64,000 nt of DNA. Origin: Bacteroidota bacterium (GTDB lineage Bacteria; Bacteroidota; Ignavibacteria; UBA10030; UBA6906). This document shows positions 38,190-46,935 of this stretch, piece after piece (positions within the stretch are counted from its first letter, which is position 1; each line of letters begins with the position of its first letter). Both the position numbers and the translations under genes were made by a program. The notes below the pieces were generated by a model that was not told the DNA's origin, did no database searches, and saw only the letters and a program-made list of their open reading frames with translations. The DNA is taken from NCBI GenBank assembly GCA_019637975.1, contig JAHBUR010000009.1, positions 81,001 through 145,000 of the forward strand, in the 5' to 3' direction.

Positions 38190-39458
38190 TCATGACAATA
38201 AGTCTTCAAGGTTTTCCCGACTGCGAATGGATGTTGCCTGCGATCCATTCACCAGAACCTCTGCGGGCCGGAGACGGGAGTTGTAGTTCGATGAAAGAAC
38301 GTATCCGTACGCGCCGGCACAGAGGACGGCAAGCACATCTCCTCGCGAGACGAGAGGAAGAAGCCGATCCTGTGCAAAAAAATCGCCCGATTCACAACAC
38401 GGCCCCACAACGTCAACCTCTTCGATGATTGTGTTCGAGAGTTGCAGGGGAACTATTTGATGATGCGCCTGATATAAACTCGGGCGAATCAGATCATTCA
38501 TCCCCCCGTCAATAACAACAAAGTTCTTGCCCTCTTGTTCCTTGCGGTACAACACCGTTGTAACGAGAACTCCGGCATCCCCGACAATTGAACGTCCCGG
38601 TTGAATAGTAATTGTACACTCCGTCTTTCTTAATATCGGGAGTACGGTTTTGAGGAATTCCGCTGCAGAAAGAGTCTCAGATTCCATTTTTTCTGCCGGC
38701 AGCCGCGGATGCGTGAGCACACCGTGATATCTGATCCCAAACCCGCCGCCGAAATCCACTTCATGCACGGCGATGTTGTTGTTGCGCAATTCCCCGACCA
38801 CGCGTTCGAGCGCGTGGGCCGCCTCGACAAAAGCCCTCTGACTCAGTATCTGCGAGCCGATATGGCTATGAACGCCCCGGATTTCAACTGATGGAAGATG
38901 TTGCGCCCACCCCAGTATCTCCACTGCTTTGCGTGAAGATATGCCGAACTTGTTGTGCTTTTGCCCTGTTGAGATATATGCGTGCGTCCCGGCATCAATA
39001 TCGAGATTCAGACGAAGGAGGATGCGTGCCGTCTTTCCAAGCCGCGATGCAATCGTGCTGATGACCTCAAGCTCTTGTTTCGATTCGACGTTGAAGGCGT
39101 AGATGTCCTCCTCTAACGCGTATGCAATCTCATCGTCGCGCTTGCCGACCCCGCTGAACGAGATGGAGTCCGGTGGGAAGCCGGCGTTGAGCGCAATGAA
39201 CAGCTCGCCTTTGGAGCCAACGTCGGCGCCCAGACCTTGTTCAGCAATAAGTTTCAGAAGATAAACATTCGCATTCGCCTTGACCGCATACGTTGTACGA
39301 TGGAGATATCCCTCGAAGGCTGCTTCGATGGCGCGGCAGTTTTCGACGATGGCCCTTCTGCTGTAGACATATAATGGAGAGCCGAATTCCGCAATCAGTT
39401 CGGATAGCCTTGCATCTTCGCAGTACAACTCATGGTTCAGGTAGCGGAATGATGTCAT
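38190..39458 (-). CDS. lysA: Diaminopimelate decarboxylase
   Basis: PLP enzyme converting meso-diaminopimelate to lysine, about 422 aa. Fold-III alanine-racemase-like barrel with the PLP lysine in RTTYAVKANAN, GVHSHIGSQI, EVDFGGGFGIRYHG, TIQPGRSIVGDAG, and the dimer-active-site cysteine in VGPCCESGDFF. The ATG at 39458 overlaps the stop of the preceding gene (TGATG); an in-frame ATG three codons earlier (39467) is also possible. Confidence 0.96.
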   Translation of the reverse strand: MTSFRYLNHELYCEDARLSELIAEFGSPLYVYSRRAIVENCRAIEAAFEGYLHRTTYAVKANANVYLLKLIAEQGLGADVGSKGELFIALNAGFPPDSISFSGVGKRDDEIAYALEEDIYAFNVESKQELEVISTIASRLGKTARILLRLNLDIDAGTHAYISTGQKHNKFGISSRKAVEILGWAQHLPSVEIRGVHSHIGSQILSQRAFVEAAHALERVVGELRNNNIAVHEVDFGGGFGIRYHGVLTHPRLPAEKMESETLSAAEFLKTVLPILRKTECTITIQPGRSIVGDAGVLVTTVLYRKEQEGKNFVVIDGGMNDLIRPSLYQAHHQIVPLQLSNTIIEEVDVVGPCCESGDFFAQDRLLPLVSRGDVLAVLCAGAYGYVLSSNYNSRLRPAEVLVNGSQATSIRSRENLEDLLS

Positions 39459-40912
39459 CAGCCCCACGCCGATTCGGAAAACTGCTGCGTCTTGCCCTCC
39501 GCCTGTGAGTCAAACGGGTCGAAATACTCGGCGTAATTGATGTCAAACCCTTCGGCGAAGAATGCCCCCGAATCCTGATCCTGAATGTATGTGCCCTTGT
39601 ACTCCTTACGGCTGATAATCTCCAGCATCCCGACCAATGCGTCTACGTCGTCTTCATTCGAATAGCAACCAAAGCTCGCGCGAACCATCCCCGGGAACGT
39701 ACTGAGGTCGGACGTTACAACGCCGCATCCGGCATCCTCCGCATGATCGGCATCGACGTTCAGCAATTTCTTCGCGTACGGTTGGGCACAGAAGTAACCG
39801 TTTCTGACTCCGATGCCGCCTTCCGTCCCGAGGATTGCGCCGACCAAACCAGGATGCATTCCCTCCATGTTGAACGTTATGACGCCCACTTTGTCGTCAC
39901 GTCGGTCAATTGGCCCGTAATACACCATCCCCGGAATCTTCTTCAATTTCTTCATCGCGTACTCGAGCAGATGTTGCTCGTGCGCTGCAACCGAATCCAT
40001 TCCCATCTCATTCATCACACACACTGCTTCAGCAAGCGCGAGGCCACCGACGACATTCGGGCTGCCTGCCTCGTCGCGATGTGGAGCGGGGTTCCATTCC
40101 ACATGATCCAGTGTCACGATGGCGGCAACGCCGCCGCCAACGCTATCGGGTTCCCCCGCCGCGAAGAAATTCCTCGGACCGACAAGAACGCCGGTTCCGA
40201 ACGGCGCGTAGATCTTGTGTGCTGAGTAGGCAAGAAAGTCAATGTGACGCGGATCGTCATCCGGCAACATGTTTACCGGGCGGTGAGCAACGAGTTGTGC
40301 CGCATCAACAAACACGCGGGCTCCGGCACCGTGCGCCAATTCTGCAATCTCGTGGATAGGAGAGCAGATACCGGTAATGTTCGATGCTCCGTTGACTGCT
40401 ACCAACTTCACGCGGCCTTTGAATCGCTGCAAGATGTCCCGCATTTCATGCACGTCAATGTGGCCGCCATTGAGAACTCCGATGTGAACAACGCTTGCCA
40501 CTTTGCGCCATGGCAAATCATTGGAGTGATGTTCAATCCCGGTCGTCACAACAACATCGTTCTTTGTAAAATTGAACCGATGCGCGAGTTTGTTGATGCA
40601 CTCGGTTGTATTCTTTAGGAACACCACAATGTTCCTATCGAGGTCGGCGCCGACAAATTTGCCGCACACATCGTGGGCACTGTCGTACAATTGTGTCGCA
40701 ATCCTTGATTTGAAACCCGTACCCCGATGGACGCCGGAGTACCATGGCATAAAATCCTCAATTCGCTTCAGCACGCGTTTGAATGCGGGCGTGCTTGCCG
40801 CGTTGTCGAGAAACACATACGGCCGCTTGCTGCCATCAAGCACGGGAACGGCTGTGTCGATTCCGACAATTTCAGAACGGACATTCTCGATCCGTATGGA
40901 CTGGTTGTTCAT
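39458..40912 (-). CDS. Class V aminotransferase, cysteine-desulfurase-like
   Basis: 484 aa PLP enzyme of the SufS/Csd-like group. Visible: VFLDNAASTPAFKRVLKR at the start, VVVTTGIEHHSNDLPWRK, VFVDAAQLVAHRPVNM, the PLP lysine in FLAYSAHKIYAPFGTGVL, and GIGVRNGYFCAQPY, where the cysteine may be the sulfur-carrying residue. It is longer than typical SufS (about 410 aa), and no suf partners are nearby. It could be a specialised desulfurase or another class V enzyme. Good Shine-Dalgarno GGAGAG. Coupled to lysA by a one-base overlap. Confidence 0.82.
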   Translation of the reverse strand: MNNQSIRIENVRSEIVGIDTAVPVLDGSKRPYVFLDNAASTPAFKRVLKRIEDFMPWYSGVHRGTGFKSRIATQLYDSAHDVCGKFVGADLDRNIVVFLKNTTECINKLAHRFNFTKNDVVVTTGIEHHSNDLPWRKVASVVHIGVLNGGHIDVHEMRDILQRFKGRVKLVAVNGASNITGICSPIHEIAELAHGAGARVFVDAAQLVAHRPVNMLPDDDPRHIDFLAYSAHKIYAPFGTGVLVGPRNFFAAGEPDSVGGGVAAIVTLDHVEWNPAPHRDEAGSPNVVGGLALAEAVCVMNEMGMDSVAAHEQHLLEYAMKKLKKIPGMVYYGPIDRRDDKVGVITFNMEGMHPGLVGAILGTEGGIGVRNGYFCAQPYAKKLLNVDADHAEDAGCGVVTSDLSTFPGMVRASFGCYSNEDDVDALVGMLEIISRKEYKGTYIQDQDSGAFFAEGFDINYAEYFDPFDSQAEGKTQQFSESAWG

Positions 40913-40949
40913 GGTTCTCTCCGGACGACGATGATATGTATAAGAACAG

Positions 40950-41852
40950 TTACCCGCGAGGGTGGAACGTGCGGTGCACTTCCTTCAGGTACTCGCGGTC
41001 AATATGCGTGTAGATTTGCGTTGTCGAAATATCCGAATGGCCGAGCATCTCCTGCACTGCGCGCAAATCCGCCCCTCCTTCAAGCAGATGTGTCGCGAAC
41101 GAATGACGCAGCGTGTGCGGATGAACATCTTTCTCCAAACCGGCCTGACGCGCATATCGTTGTACGATACTCCATACTGCCATTCTGCTCAACGACGTGC
41201 CCCGGACACTTAAAAACATGGCATCTTCCGACTTATCCCTCCGTGCAAGCAGTATCCTGCATTCTCTTATGTACCGGTCAATCCATCGAAGTGCCGAGCC
41301 GCCAATCGGGACAATGCGCTCCTTCGATCCTTTTCCGAATACTCGGACAAGCATCTCGTCCGCAAGTATGCCTGATTGTTTCAGACCAATCACCTCCGAA
41401 ACTCTCAGTCCGCTTGCGTACAGTGTTTCAAGAACTGCCCTGTCGCGCAGCCACAATTGCTTCTTGTCTTTGGAGGTTGGCGCGGGCTGTGCGAGCATCA
41501 TCTCCACTTCATTCTGGCTCAGCACATCGGGAAGTAAGCGCGAAAGCTTCGGTGCATCGACTTCTTCCGCCGGGTTCCTTCTGGTTACCCCGTCACCGAC
41601 GAGAAACTTGTGGAATCCCTTGATGGCAGAAAGCGCCCTCGTTACCGAACGCGGCGACAACCCATCATGCTTGAGAGAAGAAAGAAATTGAGCCGTGTGT
41701 GATTCACGAATAGCCCGTATATTCCTCACGTTGTGCTCTTCAAGAAATGCAAGGTAGCGCTGGAGATCAAACCTGTACGATGCTATCGTGTTGCGCGATG
41801 CATTCTTCTCCAAGGCGAGATAATGCAGATAACTCTTGCAATGCTCGATCAT
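40950..41852 (-). CDS. xerD: Tyrosine recombinase, XerC/XerD type
   Basis: Site-specific recombinase resolving chromosome dimers at dif, 300 aa, the normal length. N-terminal SAM-like domain (NASRNTIASYRFDLQRYLAF), first catalytic Arg in LYASGLRVSEVIGLK, then HTLRHSFATHLLEGGADLR, the second His in EMLGHSDISTTQIYTHI, with the nucleophile Tyr in IYTH. Closer to XerD than to phage integrases, with no neighbouring phage genes. Overlaps the HD gene stop by four bases (ATGA). Confidence 0.92.
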   Translation of the reverse strand: MIEHCKSYLHYLALEKNASRNTIASYRFDLQRYLAFLEEHNVRNIRAIRESHTAQFLSSLKHDGLSPRSVTRALSAIKGFHKFLVGDGVTRRNPAEEVDAPKLSRLLPDVLSQNEVEMMLAQPAPTSKDKKQLWLRDRAVLETLYASGLRVSEVIGLKQSGILADEMLVRVFGKGSKERIVPIGGSALRWIDRYIRECRILLARRDKSEDAMFLSVRGTSLSRMAVWSIVQRYARQAGLEKDVHPHTLRHSFATHLLEGGADLRAVQEMLGHSDISTTQIYTHIDREYLKEVHRTFHPRG

Positions 41853-44254
41853 TGCGTGTCGATGGATTTGATCCTTCGTGAAAGGCGTTCCTCTTTCGGA
41901 AACACCGACGCCCTGTTGCCCTCTTCGGCAGGGACATCCGCTGGCTTTGATTCCTCAACCTGTTCCTTGATCCTGCCGCGCTTGTCTGACTCGGATGCAT
42001 CACGCTTCTCCCCGGTACTCTTCTTCTCACTCTCCGGATACTTCACTCGCCCGTGGTATACCCCGATCAACACACCAAGAAACGCCTTCTTGATTCTCGT
42101 GAGATCCTTCAACGTCAATGGGGACTCATCAAGTTCGCCCTCTTCAAACCGCTTCTTGAACAGATCATCAATCAATGACTCCAACTTCTGGGGAGACGGA
42201 TCATCGAGTGTTCGTGCGGCCGCCTCGATTGAATCCGCCAGCATCAGGATGCCGGTTTCCTTCGTTTGAGGCTTCGGGCCCGGATAGCGGTAATCCTGCT
42301 CGTTGATTTCATCAATCTTTGTTTCATCATCGGAGTTTTCTGCCAACTCAATGGCCTTGCGATAGAAGTAATCTATGCGCGTCGTGCCGTGGTGCTGCGG
42401 GATGAAGTCAATTACCTCTTCGGGAAGCGTGTGCTCGCGTGCAAGAGAAACGCCTTTCTTCACGTGGTTCTGAATGATCAGCGAACTCATCCGCGGCGAC
42501 AATTTGTCATGACGATTACGAGTACCCTTCTGGTTTTCGACGAAGTACGTCGGCTTTTCGATCTTCCCGACATCATGAAACAGGGCCCCGACCCGTGCAA
42601 GCACTTCATTTGCTCCGACCACTGAGGCCGCTGCTTCGGCAAGACTCGCCATAGTCATACTGTGATGGTAGGTGCCGGGGGCTTTTTCGGACAACATCTT
42701 GAGCAGAGGATGATTGAAGTGCGACAGTTCGATGAGCGTGAGATCGGTTGTGACGCGGGCGAAGCGTTCGAAGAAGATCAGCAGCCCGAACGTCAGAACA
42801 GGAGAGATGATCGAGTTTGTCAGTGCAAACATCAATGCTTCCAGAATGTTCATCCAAGGCTCGATGCGTTCCATCCCCAGTGCCAGTATCGTCGCGCTGT
42901 ACCCGAGAAAAATATAGCCGAGCGAGCGGATAATCTGGTTTCTGTTTCGTACACCACGGACTGTGTATACGGACAATGCTCCCGCAATGAGCGCTGCAAG
43001 TGCCACCGCGTAATCATTACCTCGTATACCGGCGACGAGAAATGCAATGATCACCGTTCCGTAAAACCCTACCCGCGAATCGAAAATAATCGTCAATAAC
43101 ATCGACGCAACCGGAACAAGAATGAGGTATTCGATTGGCGCTGCGACATCCACGACACGCGTGACGTAGGCGAAGAAGCCCACAAGTACCATCAAGAACG
43201 CAATCAGGCCCAAACGTCTATTGTTGCAGAAAATCCGGCGGCGGAACAAGCGCAGATAAATGCCGAATAACAATACCACAACACCGACATGAAGAAAAAT
43301 GCCGAGATGCTGAAGGGGTCCGGGCGCAACCGTCCCCCGTTCCACTCTTGCTTTGCGTAACGATTCGAGTTTCTGCCTGATATCATATGTGATGCGCTCA
43401 TTCTTGACGACAATACGATCGCCCTCCTGCACAAAACCCGCTGTTTTGGGCACTGATTCGATTGCCGTCCTGATTGATTGCTGTGTCGCCTCCGCATTGA
43501 ACCGGATATTCGGAATTATGTGCAGCACAATGATTTTATGGGCAATATCCGCTGTGTCATTGTCGCGCGAGTATTGCACAATCAGATCGTTGTCCAGTTC
43601 CCCAACAACTTCATTCTCATCGGTGAACACATGAGCAGAGACAATCTCCTCCACTGTTCCTTTTCGCAAGGCTATTTCGGGCCGCGCAAGCGAATTCTTC
43701 TCCACATCCAGAATGCCGCGTTGCAGATGCTTTTCCGCTATACGAAGGATAACATCCCGCATTTCAAGAATGTGTGCGGACGAGAATCTCGAGAGCAAGT
43801 TCCATTCACGTTCGTACAGATTCAGTTGAAGCCGGGAGGAGAGCTCGGCAAACACCGTAGAGTCAGCCGGGGAACCGGAACTCCGGAACTTTGTCCGGGC
43901 GGCCAATGCCGCCTGCAAACGCTCGAAAAAATTCTTCAGGTTGCTCAGTTGTGCATCGACAACCGATTGATCACGCTCAAAAACCGGATAGACGTTCGTC
44001 CTTGCCTGCGCCACTTCCTCTCCGTACTCCTCGGCTTCGCGGGAAATGGGAAACGAAAACGGCGCAAATAAATCCTGCCGTGTCCACACTTGCCCGATCT
44101 TGTATTCCAACTCAAAAGACGAGCCGCGAGGAAACATCATGCCCAGCAGGAGTATCAGTCCGCCGGTTATTGCGCCCTTCTTCGCCAAATCCTTCGTAGG
44201 AATGAGGCGTCGAAGCCGTTGCACGATTGTCTCTTGTAGTTTATGGTCCGGCAT
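41849..44254 (-). CDS. 7TM-HD phosphohydrolase, PgpH-like (probable c-di-AMP phosphodiesterase)
   Basis: 801 aa. One transmembrane helix near residues 25-45, an extracytoplasmic 7TMR-HDED domain to about residue 310, a cluster of membrane helices to about 510, then an HD domain: HHSMTMASLAEAAASV (about 530), FHDVGKIEKP (about 560), and VIDFIPQHHGTTRIDYFY. The tail (about 100 residues) is charged and low in complexity. PgpH of Firmicutes hydrolyses c-di-AMP, so a role in that signalling is likely by family. It heads a run of genes that includes lysA, asd and ddl for cell wall and lysine synthesis. Confidence 0.88.
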   Translation of the reverse strand: MPDHKLQETIVQRLRRLIPTKDLAKKGAITGGLILLLGMMFPRGSSFELEYKIGQVWTRQDLFAPFSFPISREAEEYGEEVAQARTNVYPVFERDQSVVDAQLSNLKNFFERLQAALAARTKFRSSGSPADSTVFAELSSRLQLNLYEREWNLLSRFSSAHILEMRDVILRIAEKHLQRGILDVEKNSLARPEIALRKGTVEEIVSAHVFTDENEVVGELDNDLIVQYSRDNDTADIAHKIIVLHIIPNIRFNAEATQQSIRTAIESVPKTAGFVQEGDRIVVKNERITYDIRQKLESLRKARVERGTVAPGPLQHLGIFLHVGVVVLLFGIYLRLFRRRIFCNNRRLGLIAFLMVLVGFFAYVTRVVDVAAPIEYLILVPVASMLLTIIFDSRVGFYGTVIIAFLVAGIRGNDYAVALAALIAGALSVYTVRGVRNRNQIIRSLGYIFLGYSATILALGMERIEPWMNILEALMFALTNSIISPVLTFGLLIFFERFARVTTDLTLIELSHFNHPLLKMLSEKAPGTYHHSMTMASLAEAAASVVGANEVLARVGALFHDVGKIEKPTYFVENQKGTRNRHDKLSPRMSSLIIQNHVKKGVSLAREHTLPEEVIDFIPQHHGTTRIDYFYRKAIELAENSDDETKIDEINEQDYRYPGPKPQTKETGILMLADSIEAAARTLDDPSPQKLESLIDDLFKKRFEEGELDESPLTLKDLTRIKKAFLGVLIGVYHGRVKYPESEKKSTGEKRDASESDKRGRIKEQVEESKPADVPAEEGNRASVFPKEERLSRRIKSIDTQ

Positions 44255-44371
44255 TGGTTATCGGGATGAAGTTTCTGAGGAAATATCGGGAGAATGACAT
44301 AGAGAAGCAACGCAACACACCGGGCTACACACGGCAATTCACGGCTGCCTGTTCGAGAGGCGTAAACGAAA

Positions 44372-44400
44372 GAACCCGAAGCCGGGATGACTTCGGGTTC
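44372..44400 (-). terminator. Terminator of the heme-c/beta-barrel operon
   Basis: A 10-bp perfect stem GAACCCGAAG / CTTCGGGTTC with a 9-base loop, followed on the minus strand by TTTCGTTT, 23 bases after the last cytochrome gene. Confidence 0.78.
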
Positions 44401-44423
44401 CAGTGTGTGCTATGCAATGCAGA

Positions 44424-44828
44424 TTAGTTGTTTTTCGCGCCCTGATCGATCCACGTAGCAACAGCCTTCACTTCATCATCGGTAAGCCAGACCGCCTTCC
44501 CTTCCTGAATCCGCCGTTTCGAATTCAACGGCATACGGTCACCGAAAGGCGGCTTCTCCGCAAGCTTCTGAATGAGCAGACTTTCTCCGGACTTGCCAAC
44601 TTTGAAAGGAACACCATGTTTGCCGCCAGCGGCTATCTGATTGTATGAATCCATATTCAGTTCGCTCGGATTGAAATTATCTTCCGCATGACAGGGAAGA
44701 CATTTTGCTTTGATAATCGGGAATACATCATTCTTGAAAGAAATATCTTGCTTCTTGCCGTTCTGGGCAAACAGACTCGCCGACACGAATATCGTCACTG
44801 CAAGAACTGCTGCGGCACGGATTTTCAT
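44424..44828 (-). CDS. Exported mono-heme c-type cytochrome-like protein
   Basis: 134 aa with signal peptide (VLAVTIFVSASLFA). One heme-binding CxxCH, CLPCH in IIKAKCLPCHAEDNFN, at about residue 42. The arrangement (heme motif, then SELNMDSYNQIAAGG, then LTDDEVKAVATWIDQGAKNN at the end) matches the short cytochrome domain often found in planctomycete-type cytochrome C proteins. The final segment is nearly the same as the end of the next protein upstream (IRDWIAQGAQNN), so the two domains are related. GGGAGG precedes the ATG. Periplasmic electron carrier inferred. Confidence 0.85.
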   Translation of the reverse strand: MKIRAAAVLAVTIFVSASLFAQNGKKQDISFKNDVFPIIKAKCLPCHAEDNFNPSELNMDSYNQIAAGGKHGVPFKVGKSGESLLIQKLAEKPPFGDRMPLNSKRRIQEGKAVWLTDDEVKAVATWIDQGAKNN

Positions 44829-44899
44829 TCTTTTCCTCCCTGATTGTAAGATTCTGCTATCACGAAATTAAACAAACACAACGAACAAATGGTTGCAAA

Positions 44900-45619
44900 T
44901 CAGTTATTCTGCGCACCTTGTGCAATCCAGTCACGAATCAATTGTATTGATGCGGACGGCAGTGCCGAACCTCCCAACGGCATAAGATTGCCGCAATTTC
45001 CCTCAAGGCGCTTCACCAATCCGCTCGCTCCGGGATTGTTGGGAACAACGCGCATGTCTCCGGCACACGGACCCGTTGTTGCGGCCACATTGACCAAACC
45101 GCCGTATGAACTGCCGGAGGCAAGAGAAAACGGCGCCCCACCTCCGGGATGACACCCCTCATTCACGCAACTCGCCGTGAATATCGGTTGAATTTGTGTG
45201 GAGAAGGATATGCCCGTTGCGGCGGGAGACACTCGAATTTCGATTTCGATTTCGTTCTCCTCATGCATCGGCGAATCAAGAGATGAGTCGTGCGTATCAG
45301 AGTCTTTGATCTTCACGTTCGTCGTTCCGGACACGTTGCCACTGACAGCCTGAATGAGAAGCGTGCCCGTGCCGTTCGCGTTGTTGGTAAGCATCGCCGA
45401 GGCAAGGGATGCGCTCGGATCCCTGGTGATTCTGTACGGCGGGTTGCCGCCGCTGATTGCCACTGAGGCGCTGCCTCCCGGGTTGAGTGTAACAAGAAAT
45501 GTTGCTGCCGTAAGAACATTGTTGCGCGCAACATCGTGCCCCATATCTTTGCAACTGTACATACTTGCTGCAAGCGCCAGAAGAAATACTGCTGTAAGGT
45601 GAATTCGGTTCACTGGCAT
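44900..45619 (-). CDS. Lipoprotein with Ig-like domain and atypical CX4CH heme-c domain
   Basis: 239 aa. A lipoprotein-type signal ends at Cys in SMYSCKD. Residues 35-125 look like a repetitive beta domain (VTLNPGGSASVAISGGNPPY, a bacterial Ig-like or adhesin pattern). From about 140 comes a cytochrome-like domain: FTASCVNEGCHPGG, where the heme motif would be C-x4-C-H instead of C-x2-C-H, followed by GASGLVKRLEGNCGNLMPLGG with the likely axial methionine, and an ending shared with the neighbouring cytochrome. Heme attachment is plausible but not certain. It lies 15 bases after the beta-barrel gene. Confidence 0.75.
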   Translation of the reverse strand: MPVNRIHLTAVFLLALAASMYSCKDMGHDVARNNVLTAATFLVTLNPGGSASVAISGGNPPYRITRDPSASLASAMLTNNANGTGTLLIQAVSGNVSGTTNVKIKDSDTHDSSLDSPMHEENEIEIEIRVSPAATGISFSTQIQPIFTASCVNEGCHPGGGAPFSLASGSSYGGLVNVAATTGPCAGDMRVVPNNPGASGLVKRLEGNCGNLMPLGGSALPSASIQLIRDWIAQGAQNN

Positions 45620-45634
45620 ACTACTGCTTCCCTC

Positions 45635-46744
45635 TTATAAGTAGAAATGAATAAGGAGATTGAACTCATTGTTCTTCAGATCAACAGGATCTTCATGTGA
45701 GATTCGGTAAACCGGGCGCACTTCAACTCCGCTAACCGGGAAGAACTCAAAACCAAAACTGTAGCGTGAAACGGCTCCGGCCTTCACATCGATATTCGGA
45801 TCATAGAATTCATAGATGAATTTGAGGTCAACACCTGTGGTTACAACGTATCCTGCTTCCACGTATGACACGAGTCCCGTTGTTGTCGTACCCGCCACCT
45901 TGTTCCGGATCCAATCAACTTCACCGGAAATCGTGAGATCGCCGTAGCTCAACGATCCGATTCCTCCGAACAGAGTGGTTTGGCTTCCGCTGCTTCCTTC
46001 TCTGGAGAACACATTTCCTCCAAGCCCGAGAAACAGATCTTCCGAGAGTTTGAAGATTCCCTCCGCTCTGCCAAGGAAAGCCTTGTTGCTCGATCCCCCG
46101 CCTCCGAAGCCATCAGCAGCGTTGTACACGCCTGCAGTTATTGAAACAGGCCCCGGGCTGATGCCCACCTCGCCTCCCGTCAGTTCCGAGCGACCCCGTT
46201 CAGGACTGAATCCGGTTTGATCGCGAATGAATGTCCGGTGATCGTCAACCTTCGTTCCGTAATTGGGAACAAACTTCCCTATTTTGATATGGCCGTTGGC
46301 GGGAAGAATGCTTAACAGGCCGAAAATCTCAAATCCGGAGTAAATACCTTTATCGATGTAGATGCTCACTTTGCGCGCAAGGCGGAAGTTCATATACACA
46401 TCGCCCTGCATCTGAAAGAATGCATTATTAGTTACCGAACCACCGGTTGCCGAATCAGGAATCTGTTGAGCATAGAAAAGCGTCCTGACATCCGCCCCGA
46501 TTGAGACAAACTCAGATAGTTTCGTGGAGAAGTCATCGAGGCCTAGTTCCTCGCTCCAGGTCGGCACAGGCAAGGCTTCGCGTCCGTACTGAAGTCCGAA
46601 TGCCTGCCGCATACCCCCGCCCGAGGGATTAACGTGACAAGATTGACACTTGGCCCCCGTACGACTGGCAAACCGGGGCAGCGAGAATGAGGTTTCGGCC
46701 ACGAGAAAGCACATTAGCAAAAAGCTCACAGGCATGCGTTTCAT
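45635..46744 (-). CDS. Outer-membrane beta-barrel protein with N-terminal CxxCH
   Basis: About 369 aa. The start is set by AGGAGAG eight bases before the ATG at 46744. Signal peptide (SFLLMCFLVAETSFS), then at once a heme-c motif, CQSCH, in GAKCQSCHVNPSGGGMRQAFG. The rest is beta-barrel-like with alternating aromatic strands (VSIYIDKGIYSGFEIFGLL, VDLKFIYEFYDPNIDVKAG) and ends in the aromatic-rich FNLLIHFYL, typical of outer-membrane barrels. A heme at the mouth of a barrel suggests electron transfer across the outer membrane together with the next two gene products. This is inference; it could simply be a structural porin. Confidence 0.75.
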   Translation of the reverse strand: MKRMPVSFLLMCFLVAETSFSLPRFASRTGAKCQSCHVNPSGGGMRQAFGLQYGREALPVPTWSEELGLDDFSTKLSEFVSIGADVRTLFYAQQIPDSATGGSVTNNAFFQMQGDVYMNFRLARKVSIYIDKGIYSGFEIFGLLSILPANGHIKIGKFVPNYGTKVDDHRTFIRDQTGFSPERGRSELTGGEVGISPGPVSITAGVYNAADGFGGGGSSNKAFLGRAEGIFKLSEDLFLGLGGNVFSREGSSGSQTTLFGGIGSLSYGDLTISGEVDWIRNKVAGTTTTGLVSYVEAGYVVTTGVDLKFIYEFYDPNIDVKAGAVSRYSFGFEFFPVSGVEVRPVYRISHEDPVDLKNNEFNLLIHFYL

Positions 46745-46787
46745 GAGGGGACTCTCCTGTTTGGATTCATTGAACAAGTTGACATGA

Positions 46788-46816
46788 GAATTATCGAGCG
46801 TTAAGAAGTGTGTCAA
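46788..46816 (-). promoter_or_regulatory. Predicted promoter of the heme-c/beta-barrel operon
   Basis: Minus strand TTGACA, 17-base spacer, TAATTC, 44 bases before the beta-barrel start codon. Confidence 0.5.
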
Positions 46817-46896
46817 TATAGCAAGACGATCTGAGGTAGTCAACAAAAGAAACTTGGAAGGAGTTGCGTCCGAGGTTTCAAGAACGTAAAAAGGCT

Positions 46897-46925
46897 CAGG
46901 GCTGCCACGTTGACTGGCAGCCCTG
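46897..46925 (-). terminator. Terminator of the T9SS cargo gene
   Basis: An 11-bp perfect stem CAGGGCTGCCA with a 7-base loop; on the minus strand it continues AGCCTTTTT. It begins 11 bases after the stop codon. Confidence 0.85.
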
Positions 46926-46935
46926 CTATCGATTC

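Noticed and set aside
40727..41623. Plus-strand open frame of 298 codons
   Set aside because: Shadow of the recombinase and aminotransferase genes on the minus strand; composition unlike a real protein here.
40950..41852. Integron or phage integrase
   Set aside because: Size, domain layout and the ATGA coupling to a housekeeping gene fit a Xer-type recombinase; no attachment site repeats or cargo genes are next to it.
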